A DNA stretch of 18,089 bases from NCBI GenBank assembly GCA_026398575.1, contig JAPLSP010000501.1, forward strand, positions 1-18,089, given 5' to 3'. The translations under genes and the position numbers were made by a program. Shown in pieces: positions 1 to 6,928 of the stretch. The first letter of the stretch is position 1; each line of letters starts with the position of its first letter. The DNA comes from Candidatus Sumerlaeota bacterium. Lineage in GTDB: Bacteria > Sumerlaeota > Sumerlaeia > JADFCT01. Below the pieces are notes generated by a model. That model had not been told where the DNA came from. It did not search any database and saw only the letters and a program-made list of their open reading frames with translations.

Positions 1-120
1 GAAGGCACGAAAACACACAGGTTTCTTCGGGTTCTTCGTGTTCTTTGGGTCTTAGTGGCTGAGAGTCTGAGTGGTTATTCTCATGCTGCAATACTTATAT
101 CGCTATGTATAGTCAGCTCC
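1..120. other. Intergenic sequence, no gene seen
   Basis: This stretch lies just downstream of the minus-strand surface-protein gene. It has a low-complexity CT/GT-rich character around 20-80 (variants of 'ttcgtgttctttgg'), resembling dispersed intergenic repeats seen in many environmental genomes. No ORF, tRNA or clear terminator hairpin was recognised. Confidence 0.3.
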
Positions 121-2826
121 TCAGCGCGCTCCGAAAGCCCCGGCGGAGGCCGTCGGGATGAATATGCCCTTGCCGGCGTATCGCAATTCCATGGCGCTAT
201 ATTGGCCGCCGGATAAATATCCTGACGATCCGGCGGTGGTAAAAACGGGGACGGGAATACTGAGATATCGGTAGAGGTTGGCGCCGCTATAGCCTGCCGT
301 TATTTGTGCGCCATCCGCAGAAAAAGCGATGCAGGTCAAACCGCTCATCCCCCATGCCTGCTGCCAATGGGCGCCGCCGTCCGTCGAAAAGCAGATGAAA
401 GGAGCTCCCGCCGAATTCGCGGCGGCGATCTTGGCGCCGTCCGGCGTCATTGCAATGCAAGTCCAGGCTCGAACGCTCTCTTTGGCTTCCCAAGTTGCGC
501 CATAGTCGTAGGAGACATAAATATGATCGTTGTCTGCCGCGCCGGCCAGGACTCTGCCATCGGCCGATGAGGCGACGGATTTCCATTTCTTGAAAGATGC
601 GATGTACGTCCAGTTGGCGCCGTAGTTGCTGGATTTTTGCATAACGCCTCCATCCTGGCAAACAACCCATTGCGCTCCGTCGGCAGAAACCGCGAGGCCC
701 GACCATCTCTCAGAGCCGATTCGCGGAGTCCACGTATCGCCGAAGTTGTTTGAGGTGTAGATGTATCCCGATTTATCGTAAACACCCCAATAATTCCCAT
801 TCGCCGAACACGCAATGGCGCCCCAATTTCTGGCGGGCAATGCGGGCGGCGGCGTTTTCAACGTCCAGGTCGAGCCGGCGTCGCCGGATACATAAACAAA
901 GCCATTGCCGCAAACGGCCAGGCGCGAGCCATCCGCTGAAGAGGCGATGGATTGGCATCCGGCGATGAGGGCAGCCGTTGTCCAGGTGATCCCGGAATCG
1001 GATGACAGAAAGATCCCGCCATCGGTACAAGCGGCCCAACGGGCCCCATCATAAGATGAGACGACGCCGGTCCAGTTTCCTGCGCCGGCTTTGGGCGATG
1101 GGCAGTTATACGATGGGATTTTCAAGCCTTGGATGAGGATTTTTTGCGCGTCGTTCTGAGCCAGGCGCCAGCCGCCTATTTCCAACGCGCTGACGCGCAC
1201 CAGATCGCCAATGGCGGGGGCGGCAGGGAGCGAAAGGACGATCGTCGCCGTTGTGTTGGCCGCGACATAATCGCAATTGGACTCGGCTTGGGTGTCGGTC
1301 GTGACCAAGCGCCACGTCATAACGCGCCTGCCTTCGGCGTAGAGCGCGCCGTTGGCGTAAAGATTTCCACCGAATCCCGCGCCTCCCGCGACCACCAGCG
1401 CTCCTGTGTTGGCGCTCAGAGCATTATTTGTATTCGCAATCTGAATCGCTTGCGTGGTCACGGCGCCGCGGTTCGTCACGGTTTGCAGCGTATCGCGCTC
1501 GGTGATAGTGATGTCGTCCGGCACCTGCGCGTCGGTGACGGCGCCGTCCAGGTTTTGAAGGTTGTGCGAATGCGCCAGATCGGTTTTGCCGGCCAGAGCA
1601 GCGGCCAGATTGCTGGTTGTCGCGAAATCCGAAATGGATAAATCGCCCAAGCGGTCGGCATGTTGCGCAGTTGCCGCCGATTGCGCGAAAGCAGCCGTCG
1701 TGGCGATATCAGCAGAATGGGCTGTCGCTGCTATTTCAGCGAAGGCTGCGGTCGTGGCGTTGTCGGCAGAGCGCGCGGCTGATGCTGTCTCGGCGAAGAC
1801 TGCGGACGTGGCGTTGTCAGCAGAACGCGCGGTCGCTGCTGTCTCGGCGAAGATCGCTGTTGTGGCATTGTCAGCGGAGCGCGCGGCGGCGGCTATCCCG
1901 GCGAACAGCGCAGTAGTGGCGTTGTCAGCGGAACGCGCGGTCGCCGCCATTTCAGCGAAGATCGCTGTTGTGGCATTGTCAGCAGAACGCGCAGTCGCCG
2001 CCGTTTCGGTGAAGATCGCTGTTGTGGCGTTGTCAGCGGAGCGCGCGGTTGCCGCCGCTTCGGCGAAGATCGCTGTTGTGGCGTTGTCAGCAGAGCGCGC
2101 GGTTGCCGCCGATTCGGCGAAGATCGCTGTTGTGGCGTTGTCAGCAGAACGCGCGGTTGCCGCCAATTCTGCAAAGGTTGCGGTGGTGGCGACGCCAGCG
2201 GCAGCGGCATAGACGATTGTGATATTGTCGGGGATTTGCGCGTCCGCGAGCGCGCCGCCCAGGTCCTGCAAATTATGCGAGTGCGCGGCGTCTGCCTTGC
2301 CGGCGAGTCCGGCGACCAGGCCGGTAGTGGTGGCAAATTCGGCCGCATGACGCCCGTCTAGCAGATCGGCGTCCACTCCCGATCCTTCACCGTCGCGAGC
2401 CAGTTTTTGCGCGAACATGACGCTGGCGATGGAAACACGATTCGGGAAAACATCCGCAGCGCCAATAGCGCCATCAGGCGTTGCGGCGCTGTCCATTGCC
2501 AACTCATAAGAAAGAGCAGGAACTGCAAGCGCCTCGGCGGGCGGCGCAAGGTCAATGGAAAAACGCCCGGCCAGCGAGACCGTCGTCATGCCCTGGAAGG
2601 GCGCTCCCAGCGCGTTTCCCGCCGTTTCAGCATCGAAAAATCGGATGCGATAGGCGCGGACGCCATTGAGCGGCCTGCCTGCCGCATCCGCCAGTTTCCC
2701 TTGAATTGTGATGGTCGCTGGCGCCGCATCCAAAGCGCCGGGGAGGCAGAATAAGATCGCAAGCAGAGTGACAAGGATGCTTGCGCCGCGGGCAAGATGC
2801 AGGCGTATGGGATCGCTCATGGGCAC
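121..2826 (-). CDS. Secreted surface protein with 18-residue repeats and Asp-box propeller
   Basis: Predicted exported protein of 901 residues; function unknown. An N-terminal signal peptide (hydrophobic 'ILVTLLAILFCLPGALDA') ends near residue 34. Residues about 37-140 look like the beta-sandwich module that opens many bacterial fibre-like proteins ('ITIQGKLADAAGRPLNG'). Two copies of a 'FATT..L...LAGK.D.AHSHNL' module flank nine 18-residue repeats (residues 222-383, consensus AATARSADNATTAIFAE plus one). Residues about 580-850 carry six Asp-box motifs of the type S.D.G.TW (e.g. SSDSGITW, SGDAGSTW), suggesting a 6-7-bladed beta-propeller. Start is GTG at 2826 or ATG at 2820; an AAGGA lies 4 nt before the GTG and 10 nt before the ATG. 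A role in adhesion or carbohydrate contact is only an inference. It stands alone on this strand. Confidence 0.85.
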   Translation of the reverse strand: MPMSDPIRLHLARGASILVTLLAILFCLPGALDAAPATITIQGKLADAAGRPLNGVRAYRIRFFDAETAGNALGAPFQGMTTVSLAGRFSIDLAPPAEALAVPALSYELAMDSAATPDGAIGAADVFPNRVSIASVMFAQKLARDGEGSGVDADLLDGRHAAEFATTTGLVAGLAGKADAAHSHNLQDLGGALADAQIPDNITIVYAAAAGVATTATFAELAATARSADNATTAIFAESAATARSADNATTAIFAEAAATARSADNATTAIFTETAATARSADNATTAIFAEMAATARSADNATTALFAGIAAAARSADNATTAIFAETAATARSADNATSAVFAETASAARSADNATTAAFAEIAATAHSADIATTAAFAQSAATAQHADRLGDLSISDFATTSNLAAALAGKTDLAHSHNLQNLDGAVTDAQVPDDITITERDTLQTVTNRGAVTTQAIQIANTNNALSANTGALVVAGGAGFGGNLYANGALYAEGRRVMTWRLVTTDTQAESNCDYVAANTTATIVLSLPAAPAIGDLVRVSALEIGGWRLAQNDAQKILIQGLKIPSYNCPSPKAGAGNWTGVVSSYDGARWAACTDGGIFLSSDSGITWTTAALIAGCQSIASSADGSRLAVCGNGFVYVSGDAGSTWTLKTPPPALPARNWGAIACSANGNYWGVYDKSGYIYTSNNFGDTWTPRIGSERWSGLAVSADGAQWVVCQDGGVMQKSSNYGANWTYIASFKKWKSVASSADGRVLAGAADNDHIYVSYDYGATWEAKESVRAWTCIAMTPDGAKIAAANSAGAPFICFSTDGGAHWQQAWGMSGLTCIAFSADGAQITAGYSGANLYRYLSIPVPVFTTAGSSGYLSGGQYSAMELRYAGKGIFIPTASAGAFGAR
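1678..2163 (-). repeat. Nine tandem 54-bp in-frame repeats
   Basis: Nine exact-length 54-bp units (486 bp) sit inside the surface-protein gene and encode residues 222-383; a tenth degenerate unit (AATAQHADRLGD) follows. Units differ by a few substitutions only, with the ARSADNATTA core almost invariant and the last residues (FAES, FAEA, TET, FAEM, AGI) drifting. Drift is strongest in the C-terminal copies, consistent with expansion from the N-terminal side. Confidence 0.95.
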
Positions 2827-3124
2827 ATCGTCCTTCCACCATGTTGATTTTCCACATCATTAAACCGAATCTTCCCGCGAGGCTTCAATCATTTTTCTTC
2901 AAGTCGAACCGTGCGACTTCCGATTTGCGGCGCTTGCCGCGGCGCGCCAAACGATGCGCCAGAACCAGGTTCTCCCATGTCGCGATCTGATCCCAGCCAT
3001 GGATTAATCGTCGAGGCAATTATCATGCTCCGATTGTTTGCATTCATCAATGCCCATCGGGCAAAGCGCCAAGCCTCGGGTGCAGTTCATAATTCCGGTC
3101 AAATTTTTCACTGAAGGCCAGCAC
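2827..3124. other. Intergenic, about 300 bp, no gene seen
   Basis: This segment separates the surface-protein start from the repeat array. Short open frames exist on both strands (for example 2781-2990 and 2911-3114), but none has a ribosome binding site, hydrophobic signature or family resemblance. It presumably holds the promoter of the surface-protein gene; no convincing -35/-10 pair was picked out. Confidence 0.4.
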
Positions 3125-3570
3125 GCCACCACCGGGCCTTGTGCCGGTGGAGCGCTGATTTTGCTCTAGCCACGCCCGCTTTTTTCTCGCCGCCCCCGCC
3201 GGCCTTGCGCCGGTGGAGCGATGATTTTGCTCTAGCCGGGCCCGCTTTTTTTCTCGCCGCCCCCGCCGGCCTTGCGCCGGTGGAGCGCTGATTTTGCTCT
3301 AGCCGGGCCCGCTTTTTTTCTAGCCGCCCCCACCGGCCTTGCGCCGGTGGAGCGCTGATTTTGCTCTAGCCGGGCCCGCTTTTTTTCTAGCCGCCCCCGC
3401 CGGCCTTGCGCCGGTGGAGCGATGATTTTGCTCTAGCCGCGCCCGCTTTTTTTCTCGCCGCCCCCGCCGGCCTTGCGCCGGTGGAGCGCTGATTTTGCTC
3501 TAGCCGCGCCCGCTTTTTTTCTCGCCGCCCCCGCCGGCCTTGCGCCGGTGGAGCGCTGATTTTGCCGTAA
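3125..3570 (-). repeat. Array of seven 67-bp REP-like palindromic repeats (left arm)
   Basis: The unit begins with 'ccttgcgccggtggagcg', then 'tgattttgctctagcc', then a 'gcccgcttttttt' linker. Copies start at 3137, 3203, 3270, 3337, 3404, 3471 and 3538, a period of 66-67 bp. Each holds an inverted repeat (CCACCGG / CCGGTGG or CCGGC / GCCGG) around a short CTTG-containing loop, with a conserved CTAG nearby, reminiscent of the conserved tetranucleotide beside REP hairpins. The linkers are as conserved as the palindromes, so there are no unique spacers. The array lies directly at the 3' end of the transposase-like gene and is in the opposite orientation to the array at 4525-4775. Confidence 0.92.
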
Positions 3571-3581
3571 TAAACGCGCAT

Positions 3582-4403
3582 TCATTCCGCTGATTCTGCG
3601 CAAGACTGCGCTGCATTGCTCGCTCTATAGATGACTCCTAAATCATAATCACCAAATGTTCCCGCAAAGAAGCCCATTTGAAAGACAGGATCTCTATCCA
3701 ATGCAAACTCCAAATTATTCAAGAAACATAATGCGACATCCGCAGGGGATTTTTCGCTCCCGCATCCCAGCGCCAAATGAATATGATCAGGTAGAATCGC
3801 GGCTCGGGATAATTCATAATCTCTCAAACGGGCGATTTTCAGGACCGTGTCATGAATGGTTTTCAGCCGGCTTTCACGAATTTCGCACCCTCGCTCATCA
3901 TTGACAAGCACGATATGAAGATTATACCAGTAAACAGAATGGCTGGTGTGGCGCGGCTGGGAGAGATCGCAAGACGAATTGGAAATTTGGAGCCGCTGGA
4001 GAGCATTGGGGTTGAAGGGCGCCTTGTCAAAATATTGCCCTAGCTGATGTCCGATATATTGTTCAACGACATTACGCTTGGAAGATCCAATACTGCGAAA
4101 GCAATAATTTCGCATAAAGGCTTTCGGATGATCCTCCCGTAAAAGGTATTGAAGGCGGCCTTTGAAAATTTTTATAAAAGTTTGCGGAGCGAGATGAGGC
4201 TGCGTGCTTATAAGAAACTGACTGATATCAGGTCGAAGAAATCTATGTTCAAGAAGATGGATGCCATCGGGACGGATTGCGGCGGCGATGTAAGGAAGCC
4301 ATGAATTATCCGCAACGGCGCTTTTCCAAAACAGGTCCACGCTCCAATTGAGCTGATAAGCCGCAGTAACGTTCTCTAACGTGTAATACGGCAGTAGCGC
4401 CAT
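3582..4403 (-). CDS. REP-associated Y1 (HUH) transposase-like protein, tandem two-domain form
   Basis: A 273-residue protein with two consecutive Y1/IS200-like domains. Domain 1 (about 10-125) has the degenerate metal-binding motif PDGIH (residues 45-49, first His replaced by Gly47) but keeps the C-terminal 'FMRNYCFRSIG...VVEQYIGHQ' helix with candidate nucleophile Tyr116. Domain 2 (about 155-262) has an intact PDHIH motif (His207, His209), but by eye the position matching Tyr116 is Ala261; Tyr253 and Tyr259 are nearby alternatives. In the family, HUH coordinates a divalent metal and Tyr attacks DNA at or near a hairpin. The two halves here look complementary, like a fused dimer. The gene is flanked by inverted palindromic repeat arrays, as RAYT genes commonly are by REPs. 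ATG at 4403; no strong Shine-Dalgarno is visible. Activity is unproven and inactivation is possible. Confidence 0.75.
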   Translation of the reverse strand: MALLPYYTLENVTAAYQLNWSVDLFWKSAVADNSWLPYIAAAIRPDGIHLLEHRFLRPDISQFLISTQPHLAPQTFIKIFKGRLQYLLREDHPKAFMRNYCFRSIGSSKRNVVEQYIGHQLGQYFDKAPFNPNALQRLQISNSSCDLSQPRHTSHSVYWYNLHIVLVNDERGCEIRESRLKTIHDTVLKIARLRDYELSRAAILPDHIHLALGCGSEKSPADVALCFLNNLEFALDRDPVFQMGFFAGTFGDYDLGVIYRASNAAQSCAESAE

Positions 4404-4524
4404 GGTGGAATCACTGTGACGTTATGTATGAGTCATTCCCTGAACATAGCTTATCAAAAGTTATCTATATGGAAAGGCCGAGTCCAGGGAAAAAAGCGCG
4501 GGAAAAAAGGAGGAGAGGCTTGGG

Positions 4525-4775
4525 CTAGAGCAAAATCATCGCTCCACCGGCGCAAGGCCCCGGTGGTGGCGGCGAGAAAAAAGCGGGCGCTGCTAGAGCA
4601 AAATCATCGCTCCACCGGCGCAAGGCCCGGTGGTGGCGGAGGATAAAATGGGAATACCTTTCTAGAGCAAAATCATCGCTCCACCGGCACAAGGCCCGGT
4701 GGTGGCGGAGGATAAAATGGGAATACCTTCCTAGAGCAAAACCATCGCTCCACCGGCACAAGGCCCGGCGGCAGC
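4525..4775 (+). repeat. Array of four 68-69-bp REP-like palindromic repeats (right arm)
   Basis: Units start at 'ctagagcaaaatcatcgct' at 4525, 4593, 4662 and 4731 (the last with 'accatc'), each followed by a CCACCGG / CCGGTGG hairpin around an 'aagg' loop. The first linker matches the left array (gcgagaaaaaagcgggcgc); the second and third are a different type (aggataaaatgggaatacc). A degenerate linker copy lies at about 4490-4520. On the plus strand these units read as the left array reads on the minus strand, so the two arrays are inverted around the transposase gene. The array ends about 30 bp before the DGR accessory gene. Confidence 0.9.
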
Positions 4776-4804
4776 GAAAGGCAATGAAATTCTGGAATGC
4801 GCGC

Positions 4805-5071
4805 CTAAGCCTCGACTGCCGCTTCCGCGCCGGCGGGTTGCGTCTTGAGCCAGCCTCCAATTTGGCGGCCGATGTTTTCGATCTGTTTCGCAGCGAATTC
4901 TTGGTGGCGGCACGTAATGCAGCGCAGATCCGTCGCTAAACGAGTCAGCAATCGAGTCCGATTCAGGCTCTGATTTGCGCGCTCCAGCAGCGGCCTTTTT
5001 TTGCGGCTGTAGGCCGCTTCCACGACCGATTCCAATACGTCCAAGAGCGCCAATTCCAATAGCTCGGTCAT
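4805..5071 (-). CDS. Second, shortened Avd-like four-helix-bundle protein
   Basis: An 88-residue protein, unlike anything by motif but clearly related to the 119-residue Avd encoded at 6493-6852. The two align without gaps over about 70 residues, ending in nearly the same block (RHQEFAAKQIENIGRQIGGWLK against [19 protein letters not shown]). It lacks the first helix, which holds 'FILWYVPLL' in Avd. Avd is a small basic pentameric protein that binds the DGR RT and its RNA; this copy could be a subunit variant, an RNA-end-binding partner, or a decaying duplicate. ATG at 5071 has GGAG directly adjacent, an unusually close spacing, so a downstream TTG start is possible. An in-frame TAA lies 24 nt upstream, so no longer N terminus exists in this frame. 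Confidence 0.7.
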   Translation of the reverse strand: MTELLELALLDVLESVVEAAYSRKKRPLLERANQSLNRTRLLTRLATDLRCITCRHQEFAAKQIENIGRQIGGWLKTQPAGAEAAVEA

Positions 5072-5277
5072 CTCCGGTTTTGTTTCTGCGTTTTACCGCC
5101 CGGCCGAGCCTTCGCTTAAAAAGACAATGCTCGCGTCTTCAGGCTACCAACCCAGCCGGGCGTCTCGCGTTCTGCGGATGGCGTCGCCGCCATCACGGGA
5201 ACGGAACTGGATTCTCCTCCTGCGCGCTTCCGCGATCGCATACCGCCCGATTCGAGGAATTCCGGCGAGGAAGAATG
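5072..5277 (-). ncRNA. Probable 3' flank of the DGR template RNA, with hairpin
   Basis: This 206-bp stretch lies between the TR 3' end and the second Avd-like gene and contains no convincing gene. Read on the DGR (minus) strand it holds a perfect 7-bp stem, GATGGCG/CGCCATC, closed by a GCGA (GNRA-type) tetraloop at 5177-5194. It also holds an 8-bp inverted pair (CGCCCGGC at 5097-5104 with GCCGGGCG at 5155-5162). In studied DGRs the RNA next to the TR 3' end is structured and serves to load and prime the RT-Avd complex. The assignment here rests on position and the hairpins only. Confidence 0.45.
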
Positions 5278-5402
5278 CGCCCGCACCAACCACACCGCGA
5301 AACCCGTTGTTGTTGTTCGCGTTCGTTGGTTCGTTCCTGTTGCGATTCGACGCGCGGCAATTGTTTGCGTTATTGTTCCAAGAGCCGCCACGCAACACCC
5401 GG
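5278..5402 (-). repeat. DGR template repeat (TR)
   Basis: A 125-bp copy of the VR at 6940-7064 (offset 1662, no gaps). Read on the minus strand it would encode a run of Asn (AAC/AAT) codons where the VR has varied residues (NNNANNC against NLNATNC; ANNNNG against AYDHHG). AAC codons are the DGR signature, since adenine errors in the first two positions reach many amino acids without creating stops. About 32 adenines are present on this strand; 15 differ in the VR. The last 28 bases at the TR 3' end (5278-5305) contain no adenine and correspond to the initiation-of-mutagenic-homology region. The TR starts 17 nt after the RT stop codon. It is non-coding. Confidence 0.97.
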
Positions 5403-5419
5403 ACATGTCCGCCCCTTCT

Positions 5420-6478
5420 TCAAGCCCTCCTGAAAACGAGAGACTTGAATATCCTTTGACGCAGCCGTGCCGTCGTCCCGTGGCGCAGATGCGCGATCCA
5501 ACTTTGAACCGACTGTTTCACTTTTGCAAATTCCAGATCGCCCTGCGCGAAAAGCGCTTGTTGGATTTTCAAACGCCGCCGCGCCCGCTTCAGATTCTCG
5601 CTTCGAACCCGGATTTGCCGCTGCAAAATTCGGAAGCCGAGGAAATTGACCCCTTCCCGGCACTTGAACAACTGGCTCTTGACCGGATGAATCCGCAGCC
5701 GCAACCCCGCCAGATAGGCCTCGATCTTCTCCCGCGCCGCCGCCAGTTCTTCCCGGTTGTCCGAGAACAGCGCGAAGTCGTCCATGTAGCGGAGGTAGCG
5801 CCCGGCGCCCAGCGTCTCCTTGACAAAGTGATCGAGGCTGTTGAGGTAAACATTCGCGAAGAACTGGCTCGTCAAGTTTCCGATGGGTAATCCTTTCCGC
5901 CGCGACGCCGGCGTCAGAAGATCATCGCCGTCGAACCATTGCTCGACCGGTTCCTGCGGGTTGCTGTGCTCGATGATCGAATCCGCCAGCCAGAGCGTAT
6001 CCAGGCACTTTATTTTCCGGCGGATCAAGCCCTTCAGGATTTCATGGTCAATGCTTGGGAAATACTTTCGGATGTCGCATTGCAGAATCCAGCGGCTCGA
6101 GCGCGCCCAGCCCGTGAACCGTTCCAGCGCCTTGTGCGTGCCCTTGTTCAGCCGCGTCGCGTAACTGTCCATGATGAACGTCCGGTCGAAGATTGGCTCG
6201 ATGACGTTGCACAGCGCATGATGCACAATCCGGTCCCGATAAGGCGCGGCTGAGATCAGCCGCCGCTTGGGCTCGACAATCACGAACGAGCGATACGGGC
6301 CGGGACAGTAGGTCTTCGATAGCAATTCCTCTTGAATCTCCAGCAGCAAAGCCTCCTGGCAATAATTGAACTCCAGCACGTTTTCCCGCCACCGCTTGCC
6401 GCGCTGCGCCTTGCGCGCGGCCAGGCATAGATTGCGGAACGAGACCACTTCCGGCCACAAATCACCGTGACGCTTCAT
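5420..6478 (-). CDS. DGR reverse transcriptase
   Basis: A 352-residue reverse transcriptase that, in the DGR family, copies the TR RNA into cDNA with errors at template adenines. Visible motifs are the catalytic-Asp block [11 protein letters not shown] (Asp135), the retron/DGR-type LPIGNLTSQ block (residues 197-205) and the active-site YMDD (231-234), followed by 'FLGFRILQ' (279-286) and a basic thumb with no maturase or HNH endonuclease domain. The start is ATG at 6478: the open frame runs on upstream to 6625, but that part overlaps the Avd gene and looks like noise. AAAGG lies 5 nt before this ATG, and an AAGGAGG sits further up inside the end of avd. The gene begins 14 nt after avd and ends 17 nt before the TR. 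Confidence 0.95.
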   Translation of the reverse strand: MKRHGDLWPEVVSFRNLCLAARKAQRGKRWRENVLEFNYCQEALLLEIQEELLSKTYCPGPYRSFVIVEPKRRLISAAPYRDRIVHHALCNVIEPIFDRTFIMDSYATRLNKGTHKALERFTGWARSSRWILQCDIRKYFPSIDHEILKGLIRRKIKCLDTLWLADSIIEHSNPQEPVEQWFDGDDLLTPASRRKGLPIGNLTSQFFANVYLNSLDHFVKETLGAGRYLRYMDDFALFSDNREELAAAREKIEAYLAGLRLRIHPVKSQLFKCREGVNFLGFRILQRQIRVRSENLKRARRRLKIQQALFAQGDLEFAKVKQSVQSWIAHLRHGTTARLRQRIFKSLVFRRA

Positions 6479-6492
6479 TTTCGCCTTTCTGT

Positions 6493-6852
6493 TCAACCTC
6501 CTTGCGGCTGACGGGACGTTCTTTGTTGCTGCTTGAGCCAACTGCCAATCTGTTGGCCGATTTCGATCATCGCGCGGCTGGCGAATTCGTGCCGGTGAAG
6601 CGTCATCAACTTCATGTCCACGCACAATCGCGTTTGAAATCGCAGCACGTCCAGCCGGGCGTTGAGCCGCTGCAAGATCGCCACCCGATTGGGATCATAC
6701 CGCGCCATGATCAGACCCTCGAGCAGATCATACAGCGTCCCTTGAATCCGGTCACCCAGGATAAACTTCTGATCGCGCGGCATTTTGTTGAGCAGAGGAA
6801 CATACCACAGGATAAAGTCATACATCTTCTGAATAACCGGCAAATCCTGCAT
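6493..6852 (-). CDS. avd: DGR accessory variability determinant (Avd), four-helix bundle
   Basis: A 119-residue, mostly helical, Arg/Lys-rich protein of the Avd / 23S-rRNA-intervening-sequence four-helix-bundle type. Helices can be read at about residues 5-22, 30-52, 54-80 and 84-108, the last ending in '[13 protein letters not shown]'. In characterised DGRs Avd forms a pentamer that binds the RT and the template RNA and is required for mutagenic retrohoming. The gene lies between the target gene (76 nt away) and the RT gene (14 nt away) on the same strand, the usual DGR arrangement. ATG at 6852 is preceded by AAAGGTGG at about 10 nt. A truncated paralogue follows the TR at 4805-5071. Confidence 0.9.
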   Translation of the reverse strand: MQDLPVIQKMYDFILWYVPLLNKMPRDQKFILGDRIQGTLYDLLEGLIMARYDPNRVAILQRLNARLDVLRFQTRLCVDMKLMTLHRHEFASRAMIEIGQQIGSWLKQQQRTSRQPQGG

Positions 6853-6928
6853 CTTTTAAAACCACCTTTGATTTTTAATTTTCGCTCGCTACGCTCGCAA
6901 AAAAAGAAAAAAGCAAAAATCTACCGGC

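Noticed and set aside
1562..2212. Plus-strand 216-codon Ala-rich repetitive open frame
   Set aside because: It is the mirror of the 54-bp repeats in the surface-protein gene; its periodicity is inherited, and it has no signal or ribosome binding site.
3125..3570. Possible CRISPR array
   Set aside because: The period is regular, but the sequence between palindromes is itself conserved, so there are no unique spacers. No cas gene is present and a RAYT-type gene adjoins.
5144..5398. Open frame through the TR encoding an Asn-rich FGE-like C terminus
   Set aside because: It is the template repeat read as if coding: no start context, no upstream FGE domain, and its Asn codons are the adenine-rich template. 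The part after the TR is Arg-rich noise.
5420..6478. RT as a retron or group II intron enzyme
   Set aside because: No maturase or endonuclease domain and no msr/msd-like structure next to it. The neighbouring Avd and the adenine-biased TR/VR pair decide for a DGR.
6479..6625. Longer N terminus for the reverse transcriptase
   Set aside because: It would overlap most of the end of avd in another frame. The extension has no RT-like sequence, and ATG at 6478 has a good ribosome binding site.
6853..6928. Hairpin just after the VR, as known downstream of some VRs
   Set aside because: Only a weak GATTTTT/AAAAATC pair with a long loop and a direct repeat of GCGAGC were found. There is no compact GC-rich stem, so no cruciform is claimed.
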